NCBI GenBank assembly: GCA_963733885.1
Contig: CAVTES010000005.1
Span: 330,227-394,226 of the forward strand
DNA from: JACVRW01 sp963733885
GTDB lineage: Bacteria; Actinomycetota; Thermoleophilia; Solirubrobacterales; Thermoleophilaceae
Reading direction: 5' to 3'
DNA length: 64,000 bases
Position 1 is the stretch's first letter. Every line of letters begins with the position of its first letter. Positions 41,648 through 51,492 of this stretch are shown here, one piece after another. Under the pieces are notes generated by a model. That model was not told the origin of the DNA. It saw only the letters and a program-made list of their open reading frames with translations, and made no database searches. Both the position numbers and the translations under genes were made by a program.

Positions 41648-43798
41648 CTAGGGCCGTGCCCCCTCGGGCGCCACCGCGCCGCGCTCCACATCCAGCTGCG
41701 GCAGGATCCGCTCGAGCCAGTTGGGGATCCACCAGTTGCGGCTGCCGAGCAGCTGCATCACGGCGGGCACCAGCACCATCCGCACGAGTGTGGCGTCGAG
41801 GAAGATCGCGGACGCGAGCCCGATCCCGAACAGCTTCAGGAACGTGTCGGGCGCGGCCAGGAAGGCGAGGAAGACCACGACCATGACCGCCGCCGCTGCG
41901 GTGATCACCCGCGCGGTCTTCGCCAGACCGTCGGCGACCGCCCGCCGAGTGTCTCCGTGCTTCAGGTATTCCTCGCGGATGCGCGAGACCAGGAAGACCT
42001 CGTAGTCCATCGAGAGACCGAAGAGGATCGCGAACATCATCACCGGCATGAACGGCGCGATGGGCACCTCGTGGTCGATTCCGATCAGCCCGCCGACCGT
42101 CCCGCCCTTCGCGACCAGCGTCATCACCCCGTAGGCGGCGCCCACGGAGAGCAGGTTCATGATCGACGCCTTGAGCGAGATGAGCGGCGAGTGGAATGCC
42201 ACGAGCAGGAGCAGGAAGGAGAGACCGACGACTCCGGCTATGAACACCGGCATGCGGTCCGTGACGTAGTCGCTCTGGTCCTCGAGCGCCGCGGTCACGC
42301 CGCCCACCTCCGCGGTGACGCCGGTGCCGCCGAGCTCCTCGGGCACCACGTCCTCGCGTATCCGGTTGACCAGGCTCTCGGTCTCCGCGTCCTGAGGCGA
42401 GGACGCCGGGATGACGTTGACCATCGCGGCGTTGCCTTGCTCGTTGATCTGCGGATCGGTGACGAAAGCCACGCCCTCCTCGCCGCGAAGCCGTTCCGCC
42501 ATGGCGTCGACCTCGGCCTGCGCGGACCGATCGGGCAGGTCGGCGGCGATCACGAGCGGCCCGTTCGTGCCAGGCCCGAATCCCTCGGTGTTCAGGTCGT
42601 AGGCCTGGCGGGTCATCGTGTCCGGCGGGTCGTTGCCGGCGTCGGGGAAGCCGAGGCGCATGCCTAGCGCGGGGGCCGCCAGTAGGAGCAATATGGCCGT
42701 TGCGACGATCGCGGCAGTCCAGGGCCGGCGCTGGACCGCGTGGCTCCAGCGCGCCGCGGGCGACTCGCCGTTCCCTTCGGCCTTCAGGGTCCGGCCGAGC
42801 ACCGGGATTCGCAGGCGATCGACGTTCGGGCCGAGGTAGGACAAGAGTGCCGGCAGCAGGGTGATCGCCGCGAGCATCACGACGAGCACCGCGAGCGAAG
42901 CCGCGATGGCCACGCCGTACATGTAGGGCAGGCCGGTCAGGAAGAGGCCGAGTACGGCGATCACAACCGTGCCGCCCGCTATGACGACGCTGCGCCCGGC
43001 GGTGGTCACGGCCTCGACCACGGCGTCATTGCGGTCCTTGCCGGCCTTCAGCGCCCCACGGAAGCGGGTCAGAACGAGCAACGCGTAGTCGATGCCGACC
43101 CCGATGCCGATCAGCCCGGAGACGGCCGTGGTCCAGTCGGGGACGTCGACGACGTTGGCGAGCAGCAGGATCAGGCCTCCGGACGAGATGCCGAGACCGA
43201 CCAGGGCGATCACTAGCGGCAGGCCCGCGGCGACGACCGAGCCGAACGCGATCAGCAGCACGATCGCCCCGCCAAGGAACCCGAGCCCCTCGGGGCTGGT
43301 CGCCTCCTGGGCGGCGTAGATCGGATCTCCGCCGAGCTTGATCTCGAGCCCGTCGCCGCTGTTTCGCTCCGCGGCGGCGATCAGCTTCTCCCCGTCCTCC
43401 TTGGGCACGTCCCAGCCGTCGACGGTCAACGGGAGCGTTGTCGCTCCGATCTGGCCGTTCTCCGAGACCCGGATCGGCGTCTCCTCGGCGACGTGGTCGA
43501 CCTGCTTGGCCTCCGCGAGGAAGGCGTTCACGCGCTCCCTCGCCTCGGGGCTCCTGGCGCCGTCCGGGTCCTTCCAGACGACGTAGATCTCCTGGCCGGA
43601 GTAGCCGCCGAAGCGGTCCTCGGTCAGGTCGCTCGCCGCCTTCGACTCCGAGCCCGGCGTGTTGTAGTCGGCGTTGTACTCGCCCGCCAGCGAGGAGCCC
43701 ACTCCGATGATCACGACCATCGCCGCGATCCAGGCGAGCACCATGCGGCCGCGACGGCGGTACGCGAGGTCGGCAAGGCGGGCTAGGGCACGCGTCAT
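41648..43798 (-). CDS. MMPL-family (RND-type) membrane transporter
   Basis: 716 aa from ATG at 43798. Same architecture as the protein at 37274-39460, with first-half motif LIGIGVGIDYALLVLTRFRG and second-half ILFGLSMDYEVFLVSRIREE. The sequence is clearly different from its neighbour, so the two are not recent duplicates. Start MTRALARLADLAYRRRGRMV lies directly before the first helix. About 234 bases of unassigned DNA separate it from the kinase gene. Confidence 0.93.
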   Translation of the reverse strand: MTRALARLADLAYRRRGRMVLAWIAAMVVIIGVGSSLAGEYNADYNTPGSESKAASDLTEDRFGGYSGQEIYVVWKDPDGARSPEARERVNAFLAEAKQVDHVAEETPIRVSENGQIGATTLPLTVDGWDVPKEDGEKLIAAAERNSGDGLEIKLGGDPIYAAQEATSPEGLGFLGGAIVLLIAFGSVVAAGLPLVIALVGLGISSGGLILLLANVVDVPDWTTAVSGLIGIGVGIDYALLVLTRFRGALKAGKDRNDAVVEAVTTAGRSVVIAGGTVVIAVLGLFLTGLPYMYGVAIAASLAVLVVMLAAITLLPALLSYLGPNVDRLRIPVLGRTLKAEGNGESPAARWSHAVQRRPWTAAIVATAILLLLAAPALGMRLGFPDAGNDPPDTMTRQAYDLNTEGFGPGTNGPLVIAADLPDRSAQAEVDAMAERLRGEEGVAFVTDPQINEQGNAAMVNVIPASSPQDAETESLVNRIREDVVPEELGGTGVTAEVGGVTAALEDQSDYVTDRMPVFIAGVVGLSFLLLLVAFHSPLISLKASIMNLLSVGAAYGVMTLVAKGGTVGGLIGIDHEVPIAPFMPVMMFAILFGLSMDYEVFLVSRIREEYLKHGDTRRAVADGLAKTARVITAAAAVMVVVFLAFLAAPDTFLKLFGIGLASAIFLDATLVRMVLVPAVMQLLGSRNWWIPNWLERILPQLDVERGAVAPEGARP

Positions 43799-43926
43799 CG
43801 CTTCGAAGCTCCTTCTTTGGTCATCGCGCTACACCCTGCGGCACGCGGCCGCGTCGCCCAAGGGGGGTGCCCGGCCAATCGAGGTGCGGATATCCGAACC
43901 CCCACCCATCTCCTCCCGGCCTCTCC

Positions 43927-44745
43927 CTATGGGTCACCCCAGCGGTGACGCTCGGTGGAAGTGTCGGCTGGGAAGAACGACTCGATCCGGATCTCCTGCA
44001 GCGTCACGTCCTGGGGCGTCCCCACGGTGGTGACCAGCGAGAAGTAGCTGAGCGCCAAGCCGTCCTTGGCGAACTCGACCGGCAGCATCGGCAGCGGGGT
44101 AGCGACGAAGTCGGGCCTGCGCCAGGCCTGGGGGACATGCGACAGCGAGAGCACGTCGTCGAGGAGGCGGGCGGTGTCCGGGTCGGGAATGGACCCGACG
44201 GCCTCGCGGTGGACACGCTGAATCAGCGCCTCGCCGGTCTGGAGCCAGTTGGCCACGTGCGGATGCAGGCGTGTGAACATCAGCCGCACGACGTTCGGGG
44301 GCTCGCCCGGATCGGCTCCGTCGAGCAGCCAGGCGAACATCGCCGACGCCGCCGCGTTTGCCACCAGCACGTTCCAGTGGCGGTCCATCACGACCGCCGG
44401 GTAGGGCGCGTGATGGGCGAGTACCCGCTCGAGCGCTGCGCGGACCTGCGACATCGACTCCTCGTCCAGCCCGGTCTCGCGATAAACGGGCGCATAGCCG
44501 GCTGCCAGCAGCATCTGGTTGCGCTCGCGCAGCGGCACGTCGAGCGCCCGGGCCAGCGTGATCACCATGTCGCGGCTCGGCTGCGCGCGCCCGCTCTCGA
44601 CGAACGACACGTGCCGGGGCGTCACGCCCGCCTCGGTCGACAGCACGAGCTGGCTCATCCTGCGCTCGCGCCGCCAGTGCTGCAGCAGCTCGCCGATCGG
44701 GCTCGGGGGTATCCGGCTGGCTCCCACTCGAGAGCTGGCGGCCAT
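43927..44745 (-). CDS. XRE-family regulator with MmyB-like ligand-binding domain
   Basis: 272 aa from ATG at 44745. Helix-turn-helix at about residues 17-75: IGELLQHWRRERRMSQLVLS then TEAGVTPRHVSFVESGRAQPS. C-terminal part after YAPVYRETGLDEESMSQVRA matches the MmyB-like ligand-binding region (PYPAVVMDRHWNVLVANAAA). Divergent from the CMD-like gene 87 bases away, a usual pairing in actinobacteria; it probably controls that gene. Confidence 0.92.
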   Translation of the reverse strand: MAASSRVGASRIPPSPIGELLQHWRRERRMSQLVLSTEAGVTPRHVSFVESGRAQPSRDMVITLARALDVPLRERNQMLLAAGYAPVYRETGLDEESMSQVRAALERVLAHHAPYPAVVMDRHWNVLVANAAASAMFAWLLDGADPGEPPNVVRLMFTRLHPHVANWLQTGEALIQRVHREAVGSIPDPDTARLLDDVLSLSHVPQAWRRPDFVATPLPMLPVEFAKDGLALSYFSLVTTVGTPQDVTLQEIRIESFFPADTSTERHRWGDP

Positions 44746-44832
44746 GCCGGGGACTGTACGAGCCGGCTCCACAGCGCGCACTTCTCTCCCAGGGAATTGA
44801 GCGGCGACCGCGGTGCCGCAAGGGTGTACGCC

Positions 44833-45429
44833 ATGAGCGAATTCACCATTCACACCCCGTCGTCCGCGCCGGAGGCTTCTCGGGAAGCCCTGGAGGCGCT
44901 CGAGCGAAACATCGGGTTCATCCCCAACCTGGCCGCCACGATCGCCGGCTCGCCGACCGCGCTGGGAGGCTTCGTCGCGATGCAGTCAGCGTTGCGCGGC
45001 ACGTCGCGGCTGACGGCCGTGGAGCGCGAGGTGGTGGGACTGACGGTCAGCTACACGAACCGCTCCCCCTACTCGATGGCCGCCCACTCCACATTCGCAA
45101 GCGGCGCCGGCGCCTCACGGGGCGTGGTGGAGGCCCTGCGCGCCGGAGGAGCCCTCCCGGACGCCCGGCTCCAGGCACTGGGCTCGTTCACGACGGACTT
45201 GCTCGAGACCGGCGGGCACCTCTCCGGGGACCGGCTGGCGGCGTTCCTCGACGCCGGCTTCACGACGGAGAACGCACTCGAGGTCATCACCCAGGTCGCA
45301 TACACCACGATGGCGAATCTCGTGGCCAACCTCGCCGACACTCCAGTCGACCCGGCGTTCGAGCCTCAGGCCTGGACCACGCCCGGCTCCGCATCCTCCG
45401 CCGCCCGGGGGGTTACAGTCGCCACATGA
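44833..45429 (+). CDS. Carboxymuconolactone-decarboxylase-like protein lacking the redox Cys pair
   Basis: 198 aa from ATG at 44833. CMD/AhpD fold: LERNIGFIPNLAATIAGSPTA and EREVVGLTVSYTNRSPYSMA. At the place of the usual C-x-x-C it has Ser78 and Ser81 (SPYS), and the following His85 is kept. Hence peroxidase chemistry of AhpD type is not expected. Divergent from an XRE/MmyB gene. It overlaps the RDD gene by four bases. Confidence 0.88.
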   Translation: MSEFTIHTPSSAPEASREALEALERNIGFIPNLAATIAGSPTALGGFVAMQSALRGTSRLTAVEREVVGLTVSYTNRSPYSMAAHSTFASGAGASRGVVEALRAGGALPDARLQALGSFTTDLLETGGHLSGDRLAAFLDAGFTTENALEVITQVAYTTMANLVANLADTPVDPAFEPQAWTTPGSASSAARGVTVAT

Positions 45430-46442
45430 GCGCCGACGGCAGCGGCCGTTCCCCGGCGTCCAAGGCGCGTTCTCCCGCCGCGCGCGTGCTCGGCGCGGGC
45501 GCCCGAGGAGCCGAGCGGCTCGCGGGCGCGACCGGCGTGGACAAGGCGATCGAGGACGCCACCGAGGAGGCGATCGTCCGTGCGCTCCGCAGCCCCGCCG
45601 TGGAGCGGGCGATCGTGCGGGTGCTGGTGCACGAGAACGCGATCGAGCGGGCCCTCGAGCAGGCGTTGACCAGCGATGAGGTGGTCGAGGCGATCACGAA
45701 GGCGCTCGACAGTGAGGTCGCGGACCGCGTGTGGGAGGAGATCCTCGCCAGCCCGAAGGCGCAGATGCTGGTGGAGCGCATCGCCGAGGCGCCGGAGGTG
45801 CGGGCCGCGATCGCCCAGCAGGGGGTGGGCCTGATCACCGACATTGGGCACCGCCTCACGACGATCACGGAGGCGCTCGACGACGCCGCCGAGGAACTCG
45901 TCCACCGTCTGTTCAGGCGCCCCGGCCACGAGGCGGAGACCAACCAGGTCGGTCTGGTCACGCGGGCAGTGGCCGGAGTGATCGACCTCGCTCTCCTCAC
46001 CGTCCTGTTCTCGATCACCTCGGGGCTGCTGGCCTCGATCATCCCCGCGATCTCCGGCGACGGCGACGGCCTGTCGATCTGGGGAGTGCTCACCTTCGGG
46101 GTCATCGGCTTCGTCGTCGGCGGCACGATCATCGTCGCCTTCTGGGCGCTCATTGGGCAGACGCCGGGGATGCGCTTCCTCAGTATCCACCTCGACGCCG
46201 GCGGGTCGAGGGAGATCGGTGTGAAGCGTGCGGTCAAGCGCCTCTTCGCCGCGCTCCTGTCGCTCCTGCTCTTGGGGTTGGGGTTCTTCGCCATCCTGCT
46301 GGACCCGAAGCGGCGCGGCTGGCACGACAGGATGACCGGCACCGCGGTCCACTACGACGAGGAGAAGGCGCTGGCGCCCTGGTCCCAGGCCGAACAGAAG
46401 TCGCGAGGCGCAGCGCCCTCGCCTCCGAGCGCTCCGGACTAA
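45426..46442 (+). CDS. RDD-family membrane protein with long helical N-terminus
   Basis: 338 aa from ATG at 45426, ATGA overlap with the preceding gene. Residues 1-155 are soluble and helical (repeating Ala/Glu/Arg segments such as AIERALEQALTSDEVVEAIT). The RDD domain follows at about 170-320: VGLVTRAVAGVIDLALLTVL (R and D), helix, then IGQTPGMRFLSIHLDA and RRGWHDRMTGTAVHYD. Function of RDD domains is unclear; suggested roles include ion exchange. Confidence 0.9.
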   Translation: MSADGSGRSPASKARSPAARVLGAGARGAERLAGATGVDKAIEDATEEAIVRALRSPAVERAIVRVLVHENAIERALEQALTSDEVVEAITKALDSEVADRVWEEILASPKAQMLVERIAEAPEVRAAIAQQGVGLITDIGHRLTTITEALDDAAEELVHRLFRRPGHEAETNQVGLVTRAVAGVIDLALLTVLFSITSGLLASIIPAISGDGDGLSIWGVLTFGVIGFVVGGTIIVAFWALIGQTPGMRFLSIHLDAGGSREIGVKRAVKRLFAALLSLLLLGLGFFAILLDPKRRGWHDRMTGTAVHYDEEKALAPWSQAEQKSRGAAPSPPSAPD

Positions 46443-46454
46443 CCTCATTCACGG

Positions 46455-46790
46455 ATGGCGTACGACGAGCACCTGGCAAATCGTGTTCGCGAGCTGATCG
46501 CCGCCGAGAGGGCTCTCACAGAGATGAGGATGTTCGGCGGCCTTGCCTTCCTGATCGACGGCAACATGGCCGTCGGGGTCAGCGGCCAGGGCGGGCTGAT
46601 GATTCGGGTCGATCCGGACGAGACCGAGGCGCTGCTGGCCAAGCCGCACGCGCGGCCGTTCGAGATGCGCGCCCGCGAGATGAAGGGTTGGGTGCGCGTG
46701 GACGCCGAGGGAGTGCGCACGAAGCGCCGACTCGAGCCGTGGGTGCGCCGCGGAGTCGGCTACGCGCGCTCGCTACCGCCCAAGGGGTAG
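46455..46790 (+). CDS. TfoX N-terminal-domain protein
   Basis: 111 aa from ATG at 46455. MRMFGGLAFLIDGNMAVGVS and LMIRVDPDETEALLAKPHAR, PFEMRAREMKGWVRVD are typical TfoX-N sequences. The C-terminal domain of TfoX (competence factor) is absent, as in most actinobacterial members. The role is unknown. Confidence 0.92.
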   Translation: MAYDEHLANRVRELIAAERALTEMRMFGGLAFLIDGNMAVGVSGQGGLMIRVDPDETEALLAKPHARPFEMRAREMKGWVRVDAEGVRTKRRLEPWVRRGVGYARSLPPKG

Positions 46791-46852
46791 CCGGCGCACG
46801 GGCGCGCCGCGGTCTCCCGCGACCGCGACGACCCGTACGCCGGTCTACGCGC

Positions 46853-49147
46853 TCAGAAGCCCCTGATCTGGAAGAAGAGCGTCTCGCCGTAGTTCTCCTC
46901 GACGCCGTCGTTATCCGTAACCAGGAACACCTTGCGGTCCCTGGTGACGGCGACGCCCTCGAGCTTGTCGGGAATCGAGATGCTGTTCTCGTCGAGCTCG
47001 TCCAGCACGTCGCGGAGCAGGATCTTGTCGACCACCTCGAGCTCCTCGCCGTACAGGCGAGTCTCGACGTCGTCGAGATCGACCCCATAGATCCGCTTCA
47101 CGCGGGCGTCGCGGTCGATCCTGTCGTCGCGCTCCACGATCGCCACCTCGTTGCCGCGCGGCAGGAGGGTGATCTCCGACAGGCCCACGAATCCGCCCGA
47201 GGGTGACTCGACCGGATCGAGCGGGTAGAGCGCGAACGTCCACTCCTCGTCCGCCACGTCGTACCGGGCGAGCTTCACGAAGCCGCGGTCGTCGTCGTTC
47301 CACTCGCGCTGGATCACGGCCCACACGGCCTCGTCCGCGCGCTCGGTGCTGCCCGTGGCCGTGACGCCCTCGAAGCCGCTGCTGATCGCGCTCGCGACCA
47401 GCGCCGGCGGCAGCGGGACGCTGAACAGCACGTCGCCCTCGTCGTCGAGGCGGACCAGCTGGTTGGGCCGCGAGCTGCCCGTGGTCGTGCGCCCCTCGCT
47501 GGCCACCCAGAAGCCGCCCTCCGGCCGCGCGAAGACGCCCTCGAGGTCATAGTCGCCGTCCGCCTGGTCTGCCACGTTCACGCCGCCGACCGGGATCCGC
47601 TCGAGGATCCGGGCCGGATGGTCAGACACGTCGATCTCGTACAGGTACGCCTGCGCCAGCACCGAGTCGCTCACCGCCCAGACCGTGTCGCGGTCGTGAG
47701 GATCGCCCGCCAGACCCGACATCGCGACCCACGGGACCGGCGCCCCGCCGCGGTCCACGCTCGCGAGTTGCGGATACTCGGCCCCGCCGCGCTCGAGCTC
47801 GTAGAGCGTCACGAGCGGCCTGATCGCGAAGCCGTCGGCGACGCCGTCCGTCTCGGCGGTCACCGCCAACAGGTCGCGCCCCGGAATCGCCTTGAGGCCC
47901 TCCGGGCCGATGCCGGTCGCGAGCAGCTGGAGGAACTCCGGACCGCGCCTGCCCATCGCGTAGACCCCGACCGCGTTCGCGCGCTCGGAGCCGACGAACA
48001 GCAGCGTGCGGCCACCGAACCTGGCGACCTCCAGGCCCTCGGGCTCGTTGCCCTTGTTCTCGGAGCGGCTCTCCGGGTAGTGACCGGCGCGCGCGATCTC
48101 GTGCTCGAAGCGCGCACCGGACTCGAACTCCACTCGCCCGCTTGAGCTGAACAGCGTGAAGCTGCGGCTGCCGCCCTCCTCGCCCTGCTCGTCCACGTAG
48201 TCGCCCTCGTTGGCTGTGGCGAACGTGTCGTCGTCGATCCACGCCACCGCGTCCGGCTCGCGCCGGCGGGTGATCGTCTCGGTGTAGTTGAGAAGGCCGA
48301 CCTCCTGCGGGCCGAGCCCTTCCTCGGTCGCGTCGATGTTGCGCACCGTGGTGCTGCCCGCCGGGAAGTCGCGCACGACCTCCGCGCGCTTCAGGTCGAC
48401 GATCGCCAGGTGGTTGTTCTCCTGCAGGCTGACGACGGCCTGGTTCTTGCGGTTGATGTCCACGACCTCGGGCTCCGGATCCTCCTGCGCCGTCTCGGCC
48501 AGACCGGTCAGGTCGACGCTGCGCAGGCCCGGGTCCGAGGAGAACAGCCGCTTCAGCTCCAGCACCTGCAGGGTGCCGCCCGGCAGCTGTGGGATCAGGC
48601 CCTCGTTCACGTCCTCATCGCGCTCGTTCTCGATCACGATGGCCGCGAAGCGCTCGTCGGGCGATATGGCCACGGCATCGGGCTGCCCGTGCACGGGGAT
48701 GCGCCTGACGATGGTGTGGCTCCGCGTGTCCACGACGACGAGGTCGCCGGTGGGGGCGGCGAAGGTTCCGGTGTTCACGGCGACGAGCGCCCAGCGGCCC
48801 ACGATCGCCACGCTGGTGGGATCGCCGCCCACGTCGAGGATCCCGTCGGGCTCCGGGGAGTGCGGCCGTCGGATGTCGACGAAGCCGATCCGCCCGGTCG
48901 GCGCCTCGGTGTACACGACGGTCTTTCCGTCGGGGGTGGCGTCGGCGATCTCGGCCGCGGTGACGGTGTCCGGCGGATCGCCCGGAAGCAGGTTGTCCGG
49001 CACGTAGAACGTGCCCACGTGGTTGAAGGCCTCGCCCCGGTGCCGATCGCCGCCGTCGCGGCCGGCGGCTGGGGCGACCGCCAGGGCCACCGCCGCCATC
49101 CCCACCGCCAGGACCAGTGGCGGCTTCCATCCCGATCTCGCGAGCAC
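46853..49147 (-). CDS. Secreted beta-propeller / esterase-like (phytase-like) protein
   Basis: 764 aa from GTG at 49147; AAGGAGG lies 7 bases before it (an in-frame TTG at 49153 is too close). Signal peptide: PPLVLAVGMAAVALAVAPAA, residues about 9-28. Repeated strands of YVTN/choice-of-anchor type: RIGFVDIRRPHSPEPDGILD, VGGDPTSVAIVGRWALVAVN, PVHGQPDAVAISPDERFAAI. The C-terminal third fits esterase-like/phytase-like domains: DLEGVFARPEGGFWVASEGR and ISSGFEGVTATGS. Probably extracellular; substrate unknown. Confidence 0.88.
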   Translation of the reverse strand: MLARSGWKPPLVLAVGMAAVALAVAPAAGRDGGDRHRGEAFNHVGTFYVPDNLLPGDPPDTVTAAEIADATPDGKTVVYTEAPTGRIGFVDIRRPHSPEPDGILDVGGDPTSVAIVGRWALVAVNTGTFAAPTGDLVVVDTRSHTIVRRIPVHGQPDAVAISPDERFAAIVIENERDEDVNEGLIPQLPGGTLQVLELKRLFSSDPGLRSVDLTGLAETAQEDPEPEVVDINRKNQAVVSLQENNHLAIVDLKRAEVVRDFPAGSTTVRNIDATEEGLGPQEVGLLNYTETITRRREPDAVAWIDDDTFATANEGDYVDEQGEEGGSRSFTLFSSSGRVEFESGARFEHEIARAGHYPESRSENKGNEPEGLEVARFGGRTLLFVGSERANAVGVYAMGRRGPEFLQLLATGIGPEGLKAIPGRDLLAVTAETDGVADGFAIRPLVTLYELERGGAEYPQLASVDRGGAPVPWVAMSGLAGDPHDRDTVWAVSDSVLAQAYLYEIDVSDHPARILERIPVGGVNVADQADGDYDLEGVFARPEGGFWVASEGRTTTGSSRPNQLVRLDDEGDVLFSVPLPPALVASAISSGFEGVTATGSTERADEAVWAVIQREWNDDDRGFVKLARYDVADEEWTFALYPLDPVESPSGGFVGLSEITLLPRGNEVAIVERDDRIDRDARVKRIYGVDLDDVETRLYGEELEVVDKILLRDVLDELDENSISIPDKLEGVAVTRDRKVFLVTDNDGVEENYGETLFFQIRGF

Positions 49148-49312
49148 GTCCAAACCTCCTTGTCGTGCGGCAATAGAAGCGGCGAGTATCCGAGGCCCGG
49201 CGCGTCGACTGGTGATCGGGTTGTGAACGTGCCGTCGCCCCGCTGCCAGGGCGCGGTCACTTTCGCAACGTCGCCCGGTCTAGCTATGAGAACCCGACGA
49301 ACGAGAGGACGA

Positions 49313-49696
49313 ATGAACCTGGGCGGCTACAAGCTGAACGCGTCGATCGCGGTCTCCGACATGGGCCCGGCGAGAGACTTCTACGAGGGGAAGCTGGGGC
49401 TTTCCGCGGCAGGCGATCAGGCGGACGGCAGCCGGATCTATGCGACCGGAGGTGAGACCTCGCTGCACGTCTACCCGTCTCCCGAGCACGCCGGCGGGTC
49501 GTCCGCGACCCTCGCCACCTGGTACGTGGACGATGTCGATCGCGTGGTCGACGAGCTCAGCTCGGGCGGCGTGACCTTCGAGCGCTACGAGGGGCTGAAG
49601 GCCGACGAGAGGGGGATCTCGCCGAGGGCCGGCGGCGGCAAGGTCGCCTGGTTCAAGGATCCCGACGGCAACACGTTCGCGGTCGAGGGGCCTTAG
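49313..49696 (+). CDS. VOC-family (glyoxalase/bleomycin-resistance fold) protein
   Basis: 127 aa from ATG at 49313, GAGAGG upstream. Paired beta-alpha-beta modules: LNASIAVSDMGPARDFYEGK and ATLATWYVDDVDRVVDELSS, closing with VAWFKDPDGNTFAVEGP, the typical end of VOC proteins. Metal ligands cannot be assigned with certainty. The stop lies in a hairpin shared with the convergent kinase gene. Confidence 0.92.
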   Translation: MNLGGYKLNASIAVSDMGPARDFYEGKLGLSAAGDQADGSRIYATGGETSLHVYPSPEHAGGSSATLATWYVDDVDRVVDELSSGGVTFERYEGLKADERGISPRAGGGKVAWFKDPDGNTFAVEGP

Positions 49697-49724
49697 AGGC
49701 TGAGACAGCCTCTTAGGGCCTCTC
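49685..49724. terminator. Bidirectional terminator-like hairpin between convergent genes
   Basis: Inner perfect stem AGAGGCT / AGCCTCT with loop GAGAC, extended outwards by GAGGGGCCTT and AGGGCCTCTC with two imperfections. It covers the stop of the VOC gene and abuts that of the histidine kinase gene. Confidence 0.6.
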
Positions 49725-51492
49725 AGGCGGCCGGGGCGCCGGTCCCACCCTTCTCACACGGGATCGCCGCGCGGACGGTCGTCCCATCACCCGGCCGGGA
49801 GTCGACCTCGAACGTGCCGCCCAGAGCAGAGACGCGATCCAGCAGGCCACGCAACCCGGACCCGCCCGCCGGGTCGGCCCCGCCGACGCCGTCGTCGGAG
49901 ACCTCGACCAGCAACTCGCCGTTGGCGCGTGACACGTGCACGCTCGCCTTGGTCGCCCGCGCGTACTTCGCGATGTTGGTCAGAGCCTCGGCCACCACGA
50001 AGTAGGACGCGGACTCCACCCGGTCGGGAAGGCGCTCGCCCGGCATCGCCTCGAGCTCGACCGGTAGCGGAGCGCGCTGGGCCAGCCCCTCGAGCGCCGC
50101 TGTGAGGCCGCGTTCCGAGAGCATCGACGGATGAAGGCCGCGAGCGAGCTCGCGCAGCTCTTCGAGGGCCTGGTCGAGCTCGCGCCGGGCCGCATCGAGT
50201 TGCCGCCCCGCCTCCTGGTCGCCGTCGATCCGCGAGCCGAGCATGCGCAAGTTGAGCGCCAGGGACACGAGGCGCTGCTGGGCGCCGTCATGGAGGTCTC
50301 GCTCGAGGCGCCGCCGCGCGGCGTCGCCCGATTCGACGATGCGCGCCCGGGAGGCGCTGACCTCCTCGACCTTCGCGCGCAGGTCGGCCGCGAGACGCTC
50401 GTTTTCGAGGGACAGGGTCGCGGCCGCCACCACGGCGTGCACGAGCTCGCGCTCGTCCTCGCGCGCGGGGTCGTAGGTGAGCATCACGTTGGGCTCGTCG
50501 CCCGTCTCCAGCGGGGCGAACGCGCGGTCCGAGCCCTCGGGCGGGAGCGTGACCCGCCTGCCGGCCTCGTCGACGTACCGGCCGTCGGCACAGTGGTAGA
50601 CGAGCTCGAGCGAGGTGCCGTCAAGCGCTTCGGCCAGCGCGTGGCCGATGCCGCCGCCGCTGCGCACGCTCGGATCCCCGAGCCGGGCAACCACCTCGCT
50701 CACCGCCGAGGCGCCGGCCACGCGGCTGCGCAGCAGGCCGGCGAGGAAGGCGAACGGCACCGTGCACATGACCACGTACCGCGAGTCCTCCAGTGCCTGG
50801 ACGACGTCCTGGTCCACCTCGGCCAAGAGCGCCGCGTACCAGATTCCGAGCAGTGCCATCACGGCCCCGCCGCTGATCAGCACCGGGCCGAGCGCCTGGC
50901 GCTCGGAGCGGGTCGCCTCCGCCCAGCGCCGGACGAGCACAACGGCCAGGGCGCCCAGGAGCACCAGCGCGAACCAGTACCGGGACCGGCTGAGCGTGCT
51001 CGACAGGTCGCTGTTGTGCTCGATGAGCAGCGGGTTCGCCGGCACCCCGAGCAGGGCCGTGTCCTGGAAGAGCACCTGCACGGGGTGCACGACCCACGCG
51101 CTGAAGTACATGCCGGCGACCATCACTCGCTCGAGGCGGCTGTGGAGGGTGCCGCCGGGGAAGGCGAGCAGCATGTGGTAGAGAAGCGCCCATTGCGAGG
51201 TGATGAAGAGGAGCCCGATGATGAAGACCCAGGGGTCCGTCGAGACCCGAAGGCCTGCCAAGCAGGCGCTGAAGCCGACCGCGGTCATGAGCGCGCCGAA
51301 GCGGTTCTCGGGCTGGCGCAGCCAGGCGAATATGCCGGTGCCGATGAAGGCCCAGCCGATCAGCGGCCCCGTCACCGCGATCAGGGTTCGCTGGTGACCG
51401 CCCTCGTTGGCCAGCGCGAGCGCCAGCGGCACGGCCCCGGCCACGAACCCCACGGCCCCCAACGCCAGCAGTGCACGTCTGAGGCTTCTCAT
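49723..51492 (-). CDS. Membrane sensor histidine kinase (HisKA_3 type), orphan
   Basis: 589 aa from ATG at 51492 (MRSLRRALLALGAVGFVAGA). Eight or so N-terminal membrane helices (residues 8-265), a linker (about 290-350), then LERDLHDGAQQRLVSLALNL (phospho-His in LHDG) and ATP-binding VVAEALTNIAKYARATKASV, DDGVGGADPAGGSGLRGLLD. No response regulator is adjacent, so its partner is elsewhere. Confidence 0.92.
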   Translation of the reverse strand: MRSLRRALLALGAVGFVAGAVPLALALANEGGHQRTLIAVTGPLIGWAFIGTGIFAWLRQPENRFGALMTAVGFSACLAGLRVSTDPWVFIIGLLFITSQWALLYHMLLAFPGGTLHSRLERVMVAGMYFSAWVVHPVQVLFQDTALLGVPANPLLIEHNSDLSSTLSRSRYWFALVLLGALAVVLVRRWAEATRSERQALGPVLISGGAVMALLGIWYAALLAEVDQDVVQALEDSRYVVMCTVPFAFLAGLLRSRVAGASAVSEVVARLGDPSVRSGGGIGHALAEALDGTSLELVYHCADGRYVDEAGRRVTLPPEGSDRAFAPLETGDEPNVMLTYDPAREDERELVHAVVAAATLSLENERLAADLRAKVEEVSASRARIVESGDAARRRLERDLHDGAQQRLVSLALNLRMLGSRIDGDQEAGRQLDAARRELDQALEELRELARGLHPSMLSERGLTAALEGLAQRAPLPVELEAMPGERLPDRVESASYFVVAEALTNIAKYARATKASVHVSRANGELLVEVSDDGVGGADPAGGSGLRGLLDRVSALGGTFEVDSRPGDGTTVRAAIPCEKGGTGAPAA

